A stretch of DNA of 37,851 bases from Welwitschia mirabilis. Lineage: Eukaryota; Gnetophyta; Gnetopsida; Welwitschiales. The notes below the pieces were generated by a model that worked only from the letters and a program-made list of their open reading frames with translations, was not told where the DNA came from and ran no database searches. Every line of letters begins with the position of its first letter. The first letter of the stretch is position 1. The stretch covers positions 288,573,792 to 288,611,642 of the forward strand of contig JBOZIK010000001.1 of NCBI GenBank assembly GCA_051453625.1. Direction: 5' to 3'. The position numbers and the translations under genes are program-made. This document shows positions 1-9,475 of the stretch, one piece after another.

Positions 1-730
1 AATAGGAGGATGAGGAATCAGATTAGAATTCTTCTTGCCTTTGTTATATTATTCTCTCTTTTTCTCTTATTGTCAAAAAGAGAGTTTTATGTCTTTCTTT
101 GTGGAATTTTTTAGATGTATGTTCCTATTGAGTGCTTCTTTCTTTTTTGCTTAGTATGGAGTTTTATAACAATTTGTTTTTAATGAAATTCAATCTTATG
201 TTTGATCTTAATCTTTTCATTATTTTTACACTCTTGAATGTTATATACTTTAGAACAAAACTAAAATTATCATCTTAAACACAAAGGAATTAAAAATTTT
301 TTATCACTTTGTATTATAGTTTGTTCTCAAATGGTATCATTTAATATGAAATTCATAGTTTTACTTTTATCAGTAATGTTGGTAGAATTTTGTGCATTTT
401 TAAGTTTGCCTCATCTAAAGGCATAATCTGTCAATTAAAAATGCCTCAATATGTTTTAAGAAATTTTGGCTTATTATCATTTATCATTTGATATCAACAT
501 AGGGGGAGAATATGTTTCAAAAGTGCCTAAATTTGATTATTATTTGCCATTAATATCAAAGGAGGAGAGAAGATGTAGTTCTTTCAATTCAATATGCTAA
601 GAAGATATGCTAATAAGATGTAGTGCTTTTAATTCAATATTAAATTCCATATGCTCCTTTTTTTTATAATTACTAAAGATTTTGTGCTATTTAGTGAAAG
701 AGATACCTATCTTATGTCAAAGGGGAAGAT
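1..730 (+). mobile_element. 3' internal end of a Sirevirus-type Ty1/copia retrotransposon (non-coding)
   Basis: This stretch precedes a copia LTR and has the layout typical of the end of Sirevirus elements. A T-rich region contains a 'gtcaaaaagagag' purine block near 73-85. Further purine-rich blocks follow: 'agggggagaa' at 501-510, 'aaaggaggagagaaga' at 558-573, and 'aaaggggaaga' directly before the LTR. Repeated polypurine tracts upstream of the 3' LTR are a known Sirevirus trait. No coding frame is recognisable, so integrase, reverse transcriptase and RNase H would lie to the left of the window. The lineage call rests on layout and remembered family features, not on protein similarity. Confidence 0.6.
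719..729 (+). promoter_or_regulatory. polypurine tract of the copia 3' LTR
   Basis: The purine run 'aaaggggaaga' lies one base before 'tgttag', the start of the LTR copy at 731. In LTR elements this site primes plus-strand DNA synthesis. Its position identifies the LTR at 731 as a 3' LTR of a + strand element. Confidence 0.7.
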
Positions 731-1020
731 TGTTAGATTATATTGGATAATTGATGTCAAACTAATTCCTCTAGTGTAGCGCAAATTTATTAGATATTAT
801 GTGCAGATGAGTTTAAGTGATGCAAGTGAAAGATGTGGACCAAATGCGCGAAAGGAACTACTAAGTTATTTACCTCTAGTGGGGGTCGACTAGATCCTAG
901 AGGGTCAACCGCACCTAAAGCAGATACCATAAAAATGAACTAAATCTAGAGGGGTTGACCAGATCCTAGAGAGGTCAACTGGACTGATGATCTCAAGAAC
1001 CAATACTCCTAAACTGAGAG
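731..1020 (+). repeat. copia 3' LTR, truncated by an assembly gap
   Basis: It begins 'tgttagattatatt' immediately after a polypurine tract and runs into the 100-N gap at 1021-1120. It aligns along its whole length with 1373-1663, ending in both cases at '(c)aaactgagag'. The LTR contains a repeated phrase of the type 'ggtcgac...ggatcctagag' (889-980), among the few CpG-containing stretches in this part of the window. Only the first 290 bases are present; the rest should lie in or beyond the gap. Confidence 0.7.
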
Positions 1021-1120
1021 NNNNNNNNNNNNNNNNNNNNNNNNNNNNNNNNNNNNNNNNNNNNNNNNNNNNNNNNNNNNNNNNNNNNNNNNNNNNNNNN
1101 NNNNNNNNNNNNNNNNNNNN

Positions 1121-1312
1121 TCTTTTATATTTTTCCATGGCAAATCCATCTTTTTCTAACTACTATTTAACATCTTCAAGAATCCATCAGTGATAATAAT
1201 AATGGGTTTTACATATTTTTATTTACTTAATGCATCAACTACCTTGTTTTCTTTTACTTCATGGTATTTAATCTCAAAATCATAATCATTAAGAAATTTT
1301 ATCCATTATTAT
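1121..1312 (-). pseudogene. Ty3/gypsy RNase H C-terminal fragment
   Basis: Read on the minus strand, 1306 back to about 1224 encodes 'W-I-K-F-L-N-D-Y-D-F-E-I-K-Y-H', then 'KENKVVDALSK' and a stop. This is the end of the gypsy RNase H domain and the start of the connection to integrase, with the conserved YH...VVDALS signature. The fragment starts at the gap edge and is interrupted at about 1372 by the copia LTR, which lies in the opposite orientation. No catalytic residues fall in the retained piece. The signature is shared by several gypsy lineages (Del/Tekay, CRM, Reina), so I do not assign one. Confidence 0.75.
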
Positions 1313-2013
1313 TTTCTAACATTAAGATGTAAATAGCTAAAGATATATTTTAAACTTTAGTAATTTTATTTATGTTAGATTATATTTGCCAATTAATGTT
1401 AAACTAATTCCTCTGCTATAGTGCAAATTTGTTAGATATTGTATGCAAATGAGTTTGAGTTATGTAGGTGAAAGATGTATCAAATGCATAAAATAAACTA
1501 CTAAGTTATTTACCTTCAGTGAAAATCGACCGAATCCTAGAAGGGTTAACCACATCTGAAGCAGACACAACAGAAATGAACTAAACCTAGAGGGGTCTAC
1601 CGGATCCTAGAGGATTCGATCGGACCTGTAATCTCAAGAACTAATAGTCCCAAACTGAGAGTAATGGGGATGATAGGATATTCATGGGTTCTATCGAATT
1701 TGAGAAGCTGACAGTCAAGTCCCAAACTAAAAGGAAAGGGATTGACCAAATCCAAGATAGGGTCAATCAAATCTAAGAAGTTGATAAAATTCATAGTTTC
1801 AAACTAAGAGACAAGGGGTCAACTGGACCTAGGATGGGGTTGATCGAGTTCCTATGGGATTGACTGGATATTTATGTTTTGATCAGACAGTACAGAAAAA
1901 TAAATCATGTATATATTATGTATCTATTACCTAGCTATTTTTTAGCCATTTTCTAGCTGTTTATAGTTGTTGAAGGTATAATTCAATTATATCAAATCCT
2001 AGTAACCCTCCAT

Positions 2014-2021
2014 TATAAATA
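2014..2021 (+). promoter_or_regulatory. TATA box of the copia LTR
   Basis: 'tataaata' sits in 'ccattataaatacc', about 640 bases into the LTR. This is the expected arrangement for the U3 promoter, with transcription predicted to begin roughly 30 bases downstream. Activity cannot be judged from sequence. Confidence 0.55.
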
Positions 2022-2253
2022 CCTAGTAAAGAGATGACCTAGAGATCTTATTGGCATATTTTCAAATTGGTATATTCATTATGGATCTGAAAGATTAATC
2101 AACATATTACATTGGAATATCTATTGTACAAATTCATATCTGATTGAGGAGATTTATTTTTAGATTAAGACATTACTCAAAATCAGATCTAAGGATCTCA
2201 TCACTATATTCAATTAGATAAGAGCTCCATTCCATGTGCTAATACTAAACAAG

Positions 2254-2265
2254 TGATATCAGAGC
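2254..2265 (+). other. primer-binding-site-like sequence, initiator tRNA-Met type
   Basis: 'tgatatcagagc' matches the copia PBS 'tggtatcagagc' at 11 of 12 positions, the difference being G-to-A at position 3. It follows 'actaaacaag', which would place the LTR end at 2251. The match supports a 5' LTR of a + strand copia element, but a later LTR-end-like phrase near 2711 leaves room for doubt. Confidence 0.55.
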
Positions 2266-2299
2266 TACAAAGGCTTTATTGTATCACTTCCATTCATTA

Positions 2300-2402
2300 T
2301 CAAAGGTTGAGACATAGCCTACAAAAGTCCATTGTCAAAGGTTAAGACTTATCCTACAAAAGTTCATTGCTAAGGTTGAGACTTAGCCTGTAAAAGTCCA
2401 CT
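2300..2402 (+). repeat. three imperfect 34-35 base tandem repeats
   Basis: Units sharing 'aaggttgagacttagcct' and 'aaaagtccattg' begin near 2300, 2335 and 2370. They differ from each other at a few positions. The block lies either in the U5 region of the copia LTR or in the leader just after its PBS, depending on which LTR end is correct. Confidence 0.7.
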
Positions 2403-2799
2403 TATAAGGGTTAACAGGTGAGCTTGGCAAAACTTGTGAAGTAACAGAGATCCGAGATCAAGCTTAGGATAAGCTAATCGTCGAGAGTGGAGTAGGGGAG
2501 TTCCCAAACCATTATAAATCTTGCACGCATTCAAACTAGTAGTTTCTGTTTTATGATTTACATTTTGTTTCTATTTATTCTTTATATGCATGATCACGAT
2601 TTCATTATTTATTTATATGCTATCTATGATTAGATGCTGTTAAGTCATTTTGAGCTTAAAGTTTTTGTAGAGAACCTATGCATTCCCCCTCTAGGGTTCT
2701 TGATCCTATCAGAAGGGAAGGAGGATTTTAAAAATATCTTTTAGAAACTACTAATATGAACTAGATATAATTAACATGAAAATATTGACATTCTCATTA

Positions 2800-4022
2800 A
2801 GCTATTTAACCAATTTGACTTAATAGAATACATTAAAATAACTAATTTATCATGAAATTACATCTTCTACTACCTTTTAATATTATCTGTAAACTTATCA
2901 TCTTTCATGAAATTTCTAAGATATTTATATCATTTTTAAGGACATGCTAAAATAGGAATATTAGTCAGCTTAAAATGTAAGTATTACTGTCTAGGTTACT
3001 AATGCTACTAGTTCTTCTAAGAAAAGCACTTTAATTCTCACATTCTAAATTTGTCATGTAAAAATTAGTTGAATGAAATTATGGTCTTAATTAAATTTCA
3101 CATTAGAAATAACTATAATTTTTTCCAACACATGGTGGTAACATGAAAGACATGCATTAATAACATGTGGCAGTGTTAAGTATGATGACATGAAAGACAC
3201 ATGATAATATCAGTGATTGGCAGAAATAGTAGCATCCATAGTTCAAGTGTTGGGATTATCGTGATGATTCTTACCTAGCACAAGAGGATCAAAAGCCTAC
3301 CTAAGACTACATGACATATTTTGTAATCGCTTATCTAACACTAAAAGCCAAAGGCTTGTAACCAACTTATCACCTCATGCTCACCTATAAATGGGTCCTA
3401 ATAAAAACGTTTTTGGGAGTGAGCTTATTTCAAAAACAGCTTAAGGATTTCTTATTAGCTTTATTCTTCCTTTGATGTAATGTGTGTTTTTAATTTAATA
3501 TAAGTAGTTTTTTCCTTTTGATTTCAAGTTACAAAATATTTATATTTATAATGCTTAAGAAACAACTATATTATTAAGTTATCTTAATATTTGAGTGAAT
3601 TTTGTAGTTAGTTGGTTTATGTATTTTTTTAATTTAACGCATTTTTAGTTTTGTAAGTTCTTACTTTTTATTCTTATTTAATGGTTGCATACGACCAAGT
3701 GACTATTGAGTTCACTAATTTTCATATGGTGAATAAAATTATATCACCATGATCTAGGCCATTACTACTTGATAGTTTAAATATATTTCATAAATTTTTA
3801 AGACATCATTGAATTGAATAATTGTTTAAAAATAATTCAAGTTAAATATTGTTTAGCTCTCTACATTTATAAATGAAGTTTTAACAACATTTTCCACTTA
3901 TCACTTTTTTCCTTTATTTGATTGTAACTCCAAGATAAGCAAAACTCTGTGTAAGTTTTGATAAGATACTAGAATAATACTAGGTCCTTATCTAGTTTAC
4001 TTTAATTTTATCATACTATACA
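2800..4022 (+). repeat. Athila-like LTR, copy A
   Basis: It is similar to 4197-5062 (copy B) over its 3' part and to 25963-27200 (copy C) over nearly its whole length. The 3' end, '...catactataca', lies about 11 bases before a decayed tRNA-Asp-type PBS. The 5' edge is estimated from where similarity to copy C begins and could be off by tens of bases. A shared core reads 'tcacctcatgctcacctataaatgg' in sense, with 3386-3392 as TATA box. Relative to B and C, this copy lacks roughly 75 bases just after the TATA box (near 3400). It ends at the 100-N gap after its leader. Confidence 0.65.
3386..3392 (+). promoter_or_regulatory. TATA box of Athila-like LTR copy A
   Basis: 'tataaat' occurs in 'gctcacctataaatggg'. 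The same element is present at 4345 in copy B and 26526 in copy C, within the best-conserved block of the three LTRs. Conservation across divergent copies supports a U3 promoter role. Confidence 0.55.
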
Positions 4023-4033
4023 TGAACAAATTT

Positions 4034-4051
4034 TGGTGTTATTACTAGGAA
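4034..4051 (+). other. decayed primer-binding site, tRNA-Asp type (copy A)
   Basis: 'tggtgttattactaggaa' aligns to the Athila-type PBS 'tggcgccgttgccgggga' at 10 of 18 bases. All eight differences are C-to-T or G-to-A. It lies just after the LTR end 'ca' plus an 11-base spacer. The one-directional differences argue that this is a true, heavily deaminated site and not a chance match. Confidence 0.65.
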
Positions 4052-4196
4052 TAATGACATAATAGCTTCTTAGGAGGAGCATAATTTTACTTTCCTNNNN
4101 NNNNNNNNNNNNNNNNNNNNNNNNNNNNNNNNNNNNNNNNNNNNNNNNNNNNNNNNNNNNNNNNNNNNNNNNNNNNNNNNNNNNNNNNNNNNNNNN

Positions 4197-5062
4197 ATAA
4201 GCCAAGTGTTGGGATCATCATGATGATTCTTACCTAGCACAAGAGGATCAAAAGCCTACCTACGACTACATGATATATTTTATAGTCACTTATCTAACAC
4301 TACAAGCCAAAGGCTTATAACCAACCTATCACCTCATGCTCACCTATAAATGGATCCTAAGTCCTCATTTTAATATTCTTTATTTTGGTGAAGTATTAGA
4401 ACCCTTAAAGTATTAAGTTAACATGGCATTCTAAGAACTTTTTTTGGGAGTGAGCTTATTTCAAGAATAGCTTAAGGATTTCTTATTAGCTTCCTTCTTC
4501 CTTTGATCTAATGTATGTTTTTAATTTAATACAAGTAGTTTTTTTCTTTTGATTTCAAGTTGCAAAAAAAATTATATTTATAATGCTTAAGAAAAAACTA
4601 TATTATTAAGTTATCTTATTATTTGAGTGAATTTTGTAGTTAGTTGGTTTAAGTACTTTTTTTATTTAATGCATTTTTATCTTTTTAAGTTCTTACTTTT
4701 TATTCTTATTTAAGGGTTGCATAGGACCAAGTGACTATTGAGTTTACCAATTTTCATATGATGAATAAAATTATATCACCATGATCTAGGCCATTACTAC
4801 TTGATTAGTTTAAATATATTTCAAGAATTTGTAGGACATCATTGAATTAAATAATTGTTTAAAAATAATTTAAGTTAAATCTTAGAGATTGTTTAGCTTC
4901 TTACATTTCTAAATGAAGTTTTAACAACATTTTCCGCTTATCACTTTTTTCCTTTCTTTGATTGTAATGCCAAGATAAGCAAAACTCTGTGTAATTTGAG
5001 ATAAAACACTAGAATAATACTAGGTCCTCATATAGTTTACTTTAATCTTATCATACTACACA
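4197..5062 (+). repeat. Athila-like LTR, copy B (starts at a gap edge)
   Basis: It begins directly after the 100-N gap at 4097-4196, at a point matching about 3239 in copy A, and continues past copy A's end ('agcataattttactttcct') into the element's leader. A few percent of bases differ from copy A, and it has a block of about 75 bases near 4360-4440 that copy A lacks. Its TATA box is at 4345-4350. Because copy A stops exactly at the gap, A and B may be one locus represented twice by unmerged contigs. Confidence 0.65.
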
Positions 5063-5073
5063 TGAACAAATTT

Positions 5074-5091
5074 TGGTGTTATTACTAGGAA
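5074..5091 (+). other. decayed primer-binding site, tRNA-Asp type (copy B)
   Basis: Same 18 bases as at 4034-4051, following 'acatgaacaaatt'. It marks the end of LTR copy B and the start of the internal region that continues through gag and pol, so this is the 5' LTR side of the element at 5.1-17.4 kb. Confidence 0.65.
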
Positions 5092-5850
5092 TAATGACAT
5101 AATAGCTTCTTAGGAGGAGCATAATTTTACTTTCCTTTAATGTTTTAGTTTAGTTTTTGTTTTAAGTTTTTCTAATAATTGATATTGTTTTTTTTTTATT
5201 CTCTTTTTGTTTTTAATGATGAGTACTGATCCATTTCTAGTGATATTCAAACTAGTCTATTTTAAAGTCTTTTTTAGTTTTCTGCTCTAATTAGATCTAT
5301 ATTTCATATCAAAAATTTGTGTTGTAGATCTAACAAAGTTTTTATAGGTTACAACCAAAGGTAAAAAACTAAATATAAAACTAATTTCTTTGTGTGGTTT
5401 TTTTTAATTTTCCATAATTTTGATTCAATTATTTAATTTTATATTTAGTAAATTTACTGTTATAAAATATTAAAAATTAAAATAACAGTTAGGATTTTCT
5501 TTCTATAGGTTTAATTTTAAGTTTTATACCATTTTTGTTTTCTTTTTTTTTTTTTGTCATCTTGTAACTTGGATTATTTTACACATATATTAGAAATCCA
5601 TTATCTTTTTCTTGAGCTAAAATCTCAACTTAAAATAGGGTCACTACCTTTTCTTACTAGCACCACCTCCCCTCACTAGTGTTAGTAGTTGTTCTATGTA
5701 AAAAACCCTCCTTTTTTTTTTAATTCTTGATTAAAACTTGGAAAAAATTTTATCATTTGGACCCTATTTAAAACATGTTTGAAACTTATCTAAATCTAGC
5801 ATGCTATGGATTTGAAATGGATCAAGTAGATTAATTAGAAATCCTCCCAA
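5092..5850 (+). other. untranslated leader of the Athila-like element
   Basis: T-rich sequence between the PBS and the first gag similarity. It holds homopolymer runs (for example T-runs near 5544-5555 and 5711-5720) and no supported coding frame. Long non-coding leaders are usual in Athila-type elements. Confidence 0.5.
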
Positions 5851-6290
5851 TAACATGAATCCTAATACTGAAGGAAGTGAAGAACATAGAATTCCATCTA
5901 AAACCAACCCCATGATGAAGCCTAAAGAGAATAAGCTTCTACTTCTTAGTAAAACTAACATGTCCAATTTAGTTTTTAGTGCCTCTTTAATATACCATGT
6001 TCAAATCAAGAACTAATAGACAATTTGAAATTCCTACTACATTAGTTAAGAGACAGCTAGAAAGCTTGGCCCTAATAAATCACAAAACTAAAATAATACA
6101 GTCAATAAATCCCCTAACCAAACCTTTTATGATTACCTACCACCTCAATGCTTAGGAAACTATTCATGCATATTACAATTACTTATAGCTTAGAGGTTAT
6201 AATTTAAGCTATCCATCATCTAACTATTACCTCACCTTCATGGCTTAGAATCAGTGAATTCATACTTCCATTATTACACTACCAAATTAT
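5850..6290 (+). pseudogene. gag N-terminal region, Athila-like element, first copy
   Basis: In one frame, about 6117-6280 reads 'FYDYLPPQCLGNYSCI', then after stops 'FKLSII', then 'LLPHLHGLESVNSY'. The last two match the gag signature 'FxLKPxxI..LLPxFHGLExENxY' of plant gypsy elements. Upstream, near 5856-5990, an open stretch starts 'MNPNTEGSEEHRIPSK' and may be the protein's start. Several stops replace Gln codons. The gag similarity ends near 6270-6290, where a short dispersed repeat begins. A second copy follows the gap at 6384-6483. Confidence 0.6.
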
Positions 6291-6483
6291 ATGTATTTGA
6301 TAGGGTATTTTAAGTAGTTTTGTAGGAAATTAAATAGGTTTATTCTAAGTTTCAATAATTGATGATGATAATAGCTTATGAAANNNNNNNNNNNNNNNNN
6401 NNNNNNNNNNNNNNNNNNNNNNNNNNNNNNNNNNNNNNNNNNNNNNNNNNNNNNNNNNNNNNNNNNNNNNNNNNNNNNNNNNN

Positions 6484-6723
6484 CATGTTCAAATCAAGAA
6501 CTAATAGACAATTTGAAATTCCTACTACAGTAGTTAAAAGAAAGCTAGAAAGCTTGTCTCTAACAAATTACAAAACCAAAATAATATAGTCAATAAACCC
6601 CCTAACCAAACCTTTCATGATTACCTACCACCTCAATGCTTAGGAACCTATTCATGCATAGTACAATTACTTATAGCTTAGAGGTTAAAATTCAAGCCAT
6701 CCATCATCTAACTATTACATCAC
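6484..6723 (+). pseudogene. gag N-terminal region, second copy after a 100-N gap
   Basis: It starts 'catgttcaaatcaagaac' exactly after the gap and repeats 5998-6235 with a few substitutions. Here the conserved block reads 'LKFKPSII', closer to the family than the first copy. It is cut by a 40-N gap at 6724-6763. The corresponding interval in the first copy is 49 bases, so that gap is nearly correctly sized. Most likely this is the same gag segment represented twice. Confidence 0.6.
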
Positions 6724-6763
6724 NNNNNNNNNNNNNNNNNNNNNNNNNNNNNNNNNNNNNNNN

Positions 6764-6863
6764 AATTATATGTATTTGATAGGGTATTTTAAGCAGTTTT
6801 GTAGGAAATTAAATAGGTTTATGCTAAGTTTCAATAACTGATGATGATAACAGCCTATGAAAT
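6764..6863 (+). repeat. about 90-base dispersed repeat, copy
   Basis: Starts 'aattatatgtatttgatagg', continues through 'ttaaataggtttatgcta', and ends in 'gatgatgataacagc'. It duplicates 6285-6383 (across a gap) and is clearly related to 18833-18915. It interrupts the gag frame, since gag similarity stops here and resumes near 8100. It could be a small insertion or a shared internal motif of the element; I cannot tell which. Confidence 0.55.
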
Positions 6864-7762
6864 TTAGGGTTTTTTATTTTCTCAACAACTAGATTTTTTT
6901 TTTTCTTATCATCCCTTTTATCGTCTAGATAACTTAGCAAATGACATTCATTTTTATTCTGTGTTATTTTTTGATTCTATTTTTCTATATTTTTAATGTN
7001 NNNNNNNNNNNNNNNNNNNNNNNNNNNNNNNNNNNNNNNNNNNNNNNNNNNNNNNNNNNNNNNNNNNNNNNNNNNNNNNNNNNNNNNNNNNNNNNNNNNG
7101 TCTAGATAACTTAGCAAATGACATTCATTTTTATTCTGTGTTATTTTGTGATTCTATTTTTCTATATTTTTCATGTTCATGTTTTTTGTATCTATTGTCA
7201 TTCAGGTACATCATCTAGATGACCCTAGAGATGATTGTTATAAAAACAAAGTTGACCATGCTAGGACACAGTAAACTTTGGTAAAAAGACAAAATATCAG
7301 ATAGAGCAATTATTAATTAAAAAAACATCTAAGAAGGTTTGATCAACTATGAACTTAAATCCAGGTACACATACCTTAGGTATGCAAAATATTTTAAGAA
7401 TTAAGCAAGCAACTTTTTTAGCATTTATTATTTTTTAATCTGATTTTTCTAAAGAAAAATTTTTCAAAAGAAGTTTTAAAAGAAAATCATTTTATTACAA
7501 TTTTAAATTCTTCATAAAAATAGAAACTGATTGCTTCACCTAGTCCTCCTGTTATGATTGGAACNNNNNNNNNNNNNNNNNNNNNNNNNNNNNNNNNNNN
7601 NNNNNNNNNNNNNNNNNNNNNNNNNNNNNNNNNNNNNNNNNNNNNNNNNNNNNNNNNNNNNNNNTTATTTTTTAATCTTATTTTTTTAAAGAAAATTTTT
7701 CAATAATAGATTCAAAAGAAAATCATTTTATTACAATTTCAAATTCTTCATAAAAATAGAAA
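6864..7762 (+). other. non-coding AT-rich stretch with two gap-flanking repeats
   Basis: No coding frame is supported. 6924-6999 is repeated at 7100-7176 and 7424-7564 at about 7665-7799, each time across a 100-N gap. 'catcatctagatgac' at 7209-7223 belongs to a motif that recurs near 15961 and 18592. The stretch separates the first gag fragment from the gag material downstream. Confidence 0.45.
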
Positions 7763-7993
7763 TTGATTGCTTCACCTAGTCCTCCTATTATGATTGGAAC
7801 CTCTACTACTTTCATAAATCCAAATGCTAATGTTACTATTAAAGAACTCATTGCAAATAAAAAATGTAAAATTCAAAATCCTTTTGACCTACCTCCTGGT
7901 GATGATGTCAAGTTAAGAAATTTAAACACTTACCCTATTTCTAATGAAGAAAATGATGAAGATTCCCTCCAACATATAGTGGACATCGAATAA
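7763..7993 (+). pseudogene. gag-like N-terminal ORF of a gypsy element, 76 codons
   Basis: An open frame beginning 'MIASPSPPIMIGTSTT' and ending 'DEDSLQHIVDIE' before a TAA stop. It is rich in Asn, Pro and acidic residues, contains 'NPFDLPPGDDV', and has no recognised catalytic motif. It lies directly upstream of sequence matching the central gag domain, so it is probably the start of a retrotransposon gag polyprotein cut short by a stop. The assignment is by position and general resemblance. The start is the first ATG in frame; the same ATG region exists in the copy before the gap (near 7550). Confidence 0.45.
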
Positions 7994-8089
7994 TTAGTGC
8001 TTACTTCTAGAAAGAGTGCAAAATAGATTAGTAATTAAACTTACATGGTTATCTTTCCTATCATATTAATTTAAAAAGAAAAATTATGG

Positions 8090-8441
8090 TTAAGAATTAT
8101 TTCACATAAAAGATTAAAAATATAGAACCAAGTTTAAGAAGTATTTATAAAAGATTTATGAGTGAAAAATCAATAAGAAAATGAAAGAAAGAGATAACAG
8201 ATTTTTAACAACCACCTAATGAAGATTATACCTCCACTTATGAATGATTTTTTATTACAGTACATTCTAATCCTATAGATGCATTTACTCAAGAAGAATT
8301 AGTAGATTATTTCTATAGTGAAGTTAATAATTAAGTTAAATAACTTGTAGAATTTTCACATGAAGGAAATTTAATGAATCTTACATTAGAAAATGCATGG
8401 AGATTATTAGAAGAACTAGTAGAAGTAAGTCAAACATAGCC
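8090..8441 (+). pseudogene. gag central (capsid) domain, Athila-like element
   Basis: Fragments in shifting frames match the retrotransposon gag capsid domain. 'KMKERDNRF' near 8178-8205 corresponds to the 'rkEi..F' block. 'YTSTYE' near 8228-8245 matches 'gEslyeyWerF'. 'AFTQEELVDYFYSEV' at 8282-8326 and 'NLTLENAWRLLEELVEVSQT' up to 8438 match the last helices of the domain. At least two frame changes and several stops are present, so no protein can be made. It is followed by a 30-N gap. Gag would package element RNA; here it is only a relic. Confidence 0.7.
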
Positions 8442-8471
8442 NNNNNNNNNNNNNNNNNNNNNNNNNNNNNN

Positions 8472-9375
8472 AGGCTAAATCATAAAAGATCTTAAAGAAG
8501 TAAAATAAGAAAAGGAGAAGTAAAAATAGAAAAATAACCAACAAATGTCATAAAGGATTTTATAAAAACATTAGAAAAGTATTCTTAAATGATTTTATAT
8601 ACAAAAGTAACAACTAAAAAGAGTATGATTCCAACTTGTATTTGTATTAAGACAACTATCATGTAACTAAATAATGTCCTTTATTACCTACTTACAAAGA
8701 AAATATTTATGAAGAACTATGTGCATTTAACCAAAAGTCTTCAAACTTTAGAAACTAAAACCAAAATCAAAACCAATTTCAACCTGGGATGAATGAATAA
8801 CCTAAATTTTAATCTTTTAGAATAAATTTAAGAACTTTCAATAAAATCATTCAAATTTTTAACCATTTAGAAATAGATTTAAGAATGCTAATTTTCAAAT
8901 AATAACTCAAACTTCTAAACAAGTAACACAAATTATCAAGTAAGTATATCAAATTCACAAAATCAAAATGATTTACTGAGAAATTCCATTGGTGAATTAA
9001 GAAAATCTTAAGAGAAGATAAATTCAAACATCGAAAATCTAGTGAATGTTCTTTAATAAACTATGCTTATAAATCAAAGACCACAAGAATCAGTTGCAAT
9101 ACAAACTTCACCAAATCTTAATAACGTAAGAAAATATTACAAGATCATAATAAGAAGTGAAAATGAAACAACACATCCTACCCTGAGGCTTCAACTTCCC
9201 AAAATGAGGATATTGAATTTTTAGAAAATCATACTTTCTCTTCTCCTTTAAGTAATAAGCTTAATAAAAAACTTCTTCTCAAGATAAAGGTAAGAAACCT
9301 GCTACTTCTTGGCTTGATAGATTAAACACTAATCCTACCTTTGATGATTATTTTAAAGCCTTAATGCAAAATGTG
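8472..9375 (+). pseudogene. gag zinc-knuckle and C-terminal region, first copy
   Basis: At 8636-8677 a CCHC zinc knuckle can be traced: His (8660-8662) and the final Cys (8675-8677) remain in 'HVTK-stop-CPLLPTYKE', but the first two Cys positions are now Leu (ttg) and Tyr (tat). It continues 'NIYEELCAFNQKSSNFRN', an Asn/Gln/Phe-rich stretch typical of Athila gag, then 'NSIGELRKS' and 'KINSNIENLVNVL' around 8980-9050, a likely coiled region. The end includes 'ATSWLDRLNTNPTFDDYF'. Stops at Gln codons are frequent. The copy stops at the 100-N gap at 9376; its last 420 bases recur at 9476. Confidence 0.7.
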
Positions 9376-9475
9376 NNNNNNNNNNNNNNNNNNNNNNNNN
9401 NNNNNNNNNNNNNNNNNNNNNNNNNNNNNNNNNNNNNNNNNNNNNNNNNNNNNNNNNNNNNNNNNNNNNNNNNNN

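Larger units (their letters stand above)
1373..2711 (+). repeat. copia LTR, longer copy; 3' boundary uncertain (2251 or 2711)
   Basis: It starts 'tgttagattatatt', matching the LTR at 731. It carries a TATA box at 2014-2021 and a block of 35-base tandem repeats. Two 3' ends are possible. (1) It ends at 2251, two bases before a primer-binding-site-like sequence at 2254-2265, giving an 879-base LTR. (2) It ends at 2711 after 'ccccctctaggg...gatcctatca', a phrase resembling Sirevirus LTR termini, giving about 1339 bases. The second option has no PBS after it and I see no target-site duplication matching the 5' flank 'attta'. The 5' flank is a minus-strand gypsy fragment, so this insertion is nested or joined by the assembly. 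Confidence 0.65.

Noticed and set aside
1597-1794. Minus-strand 65-codon open frame
   Set aside because: It lies wholly inside the copia LTR, which is non-coding; the frame is open by chance in a purine-rich repeat.
2254-2275. tRNA gene at the 'tgatatcagagc' site
   Set aside because: The motif matches only the complement of a tRNA 3' end as used for LTR priming; no cloverleaf can be formed around it.
5764-5967. Minus-strand 67-codon open frame, hydrophobic
   Set aside because: It overlaps the start of the plus-strand gag region and has no recognisable domain; it looks like an opposite-strand shadow.
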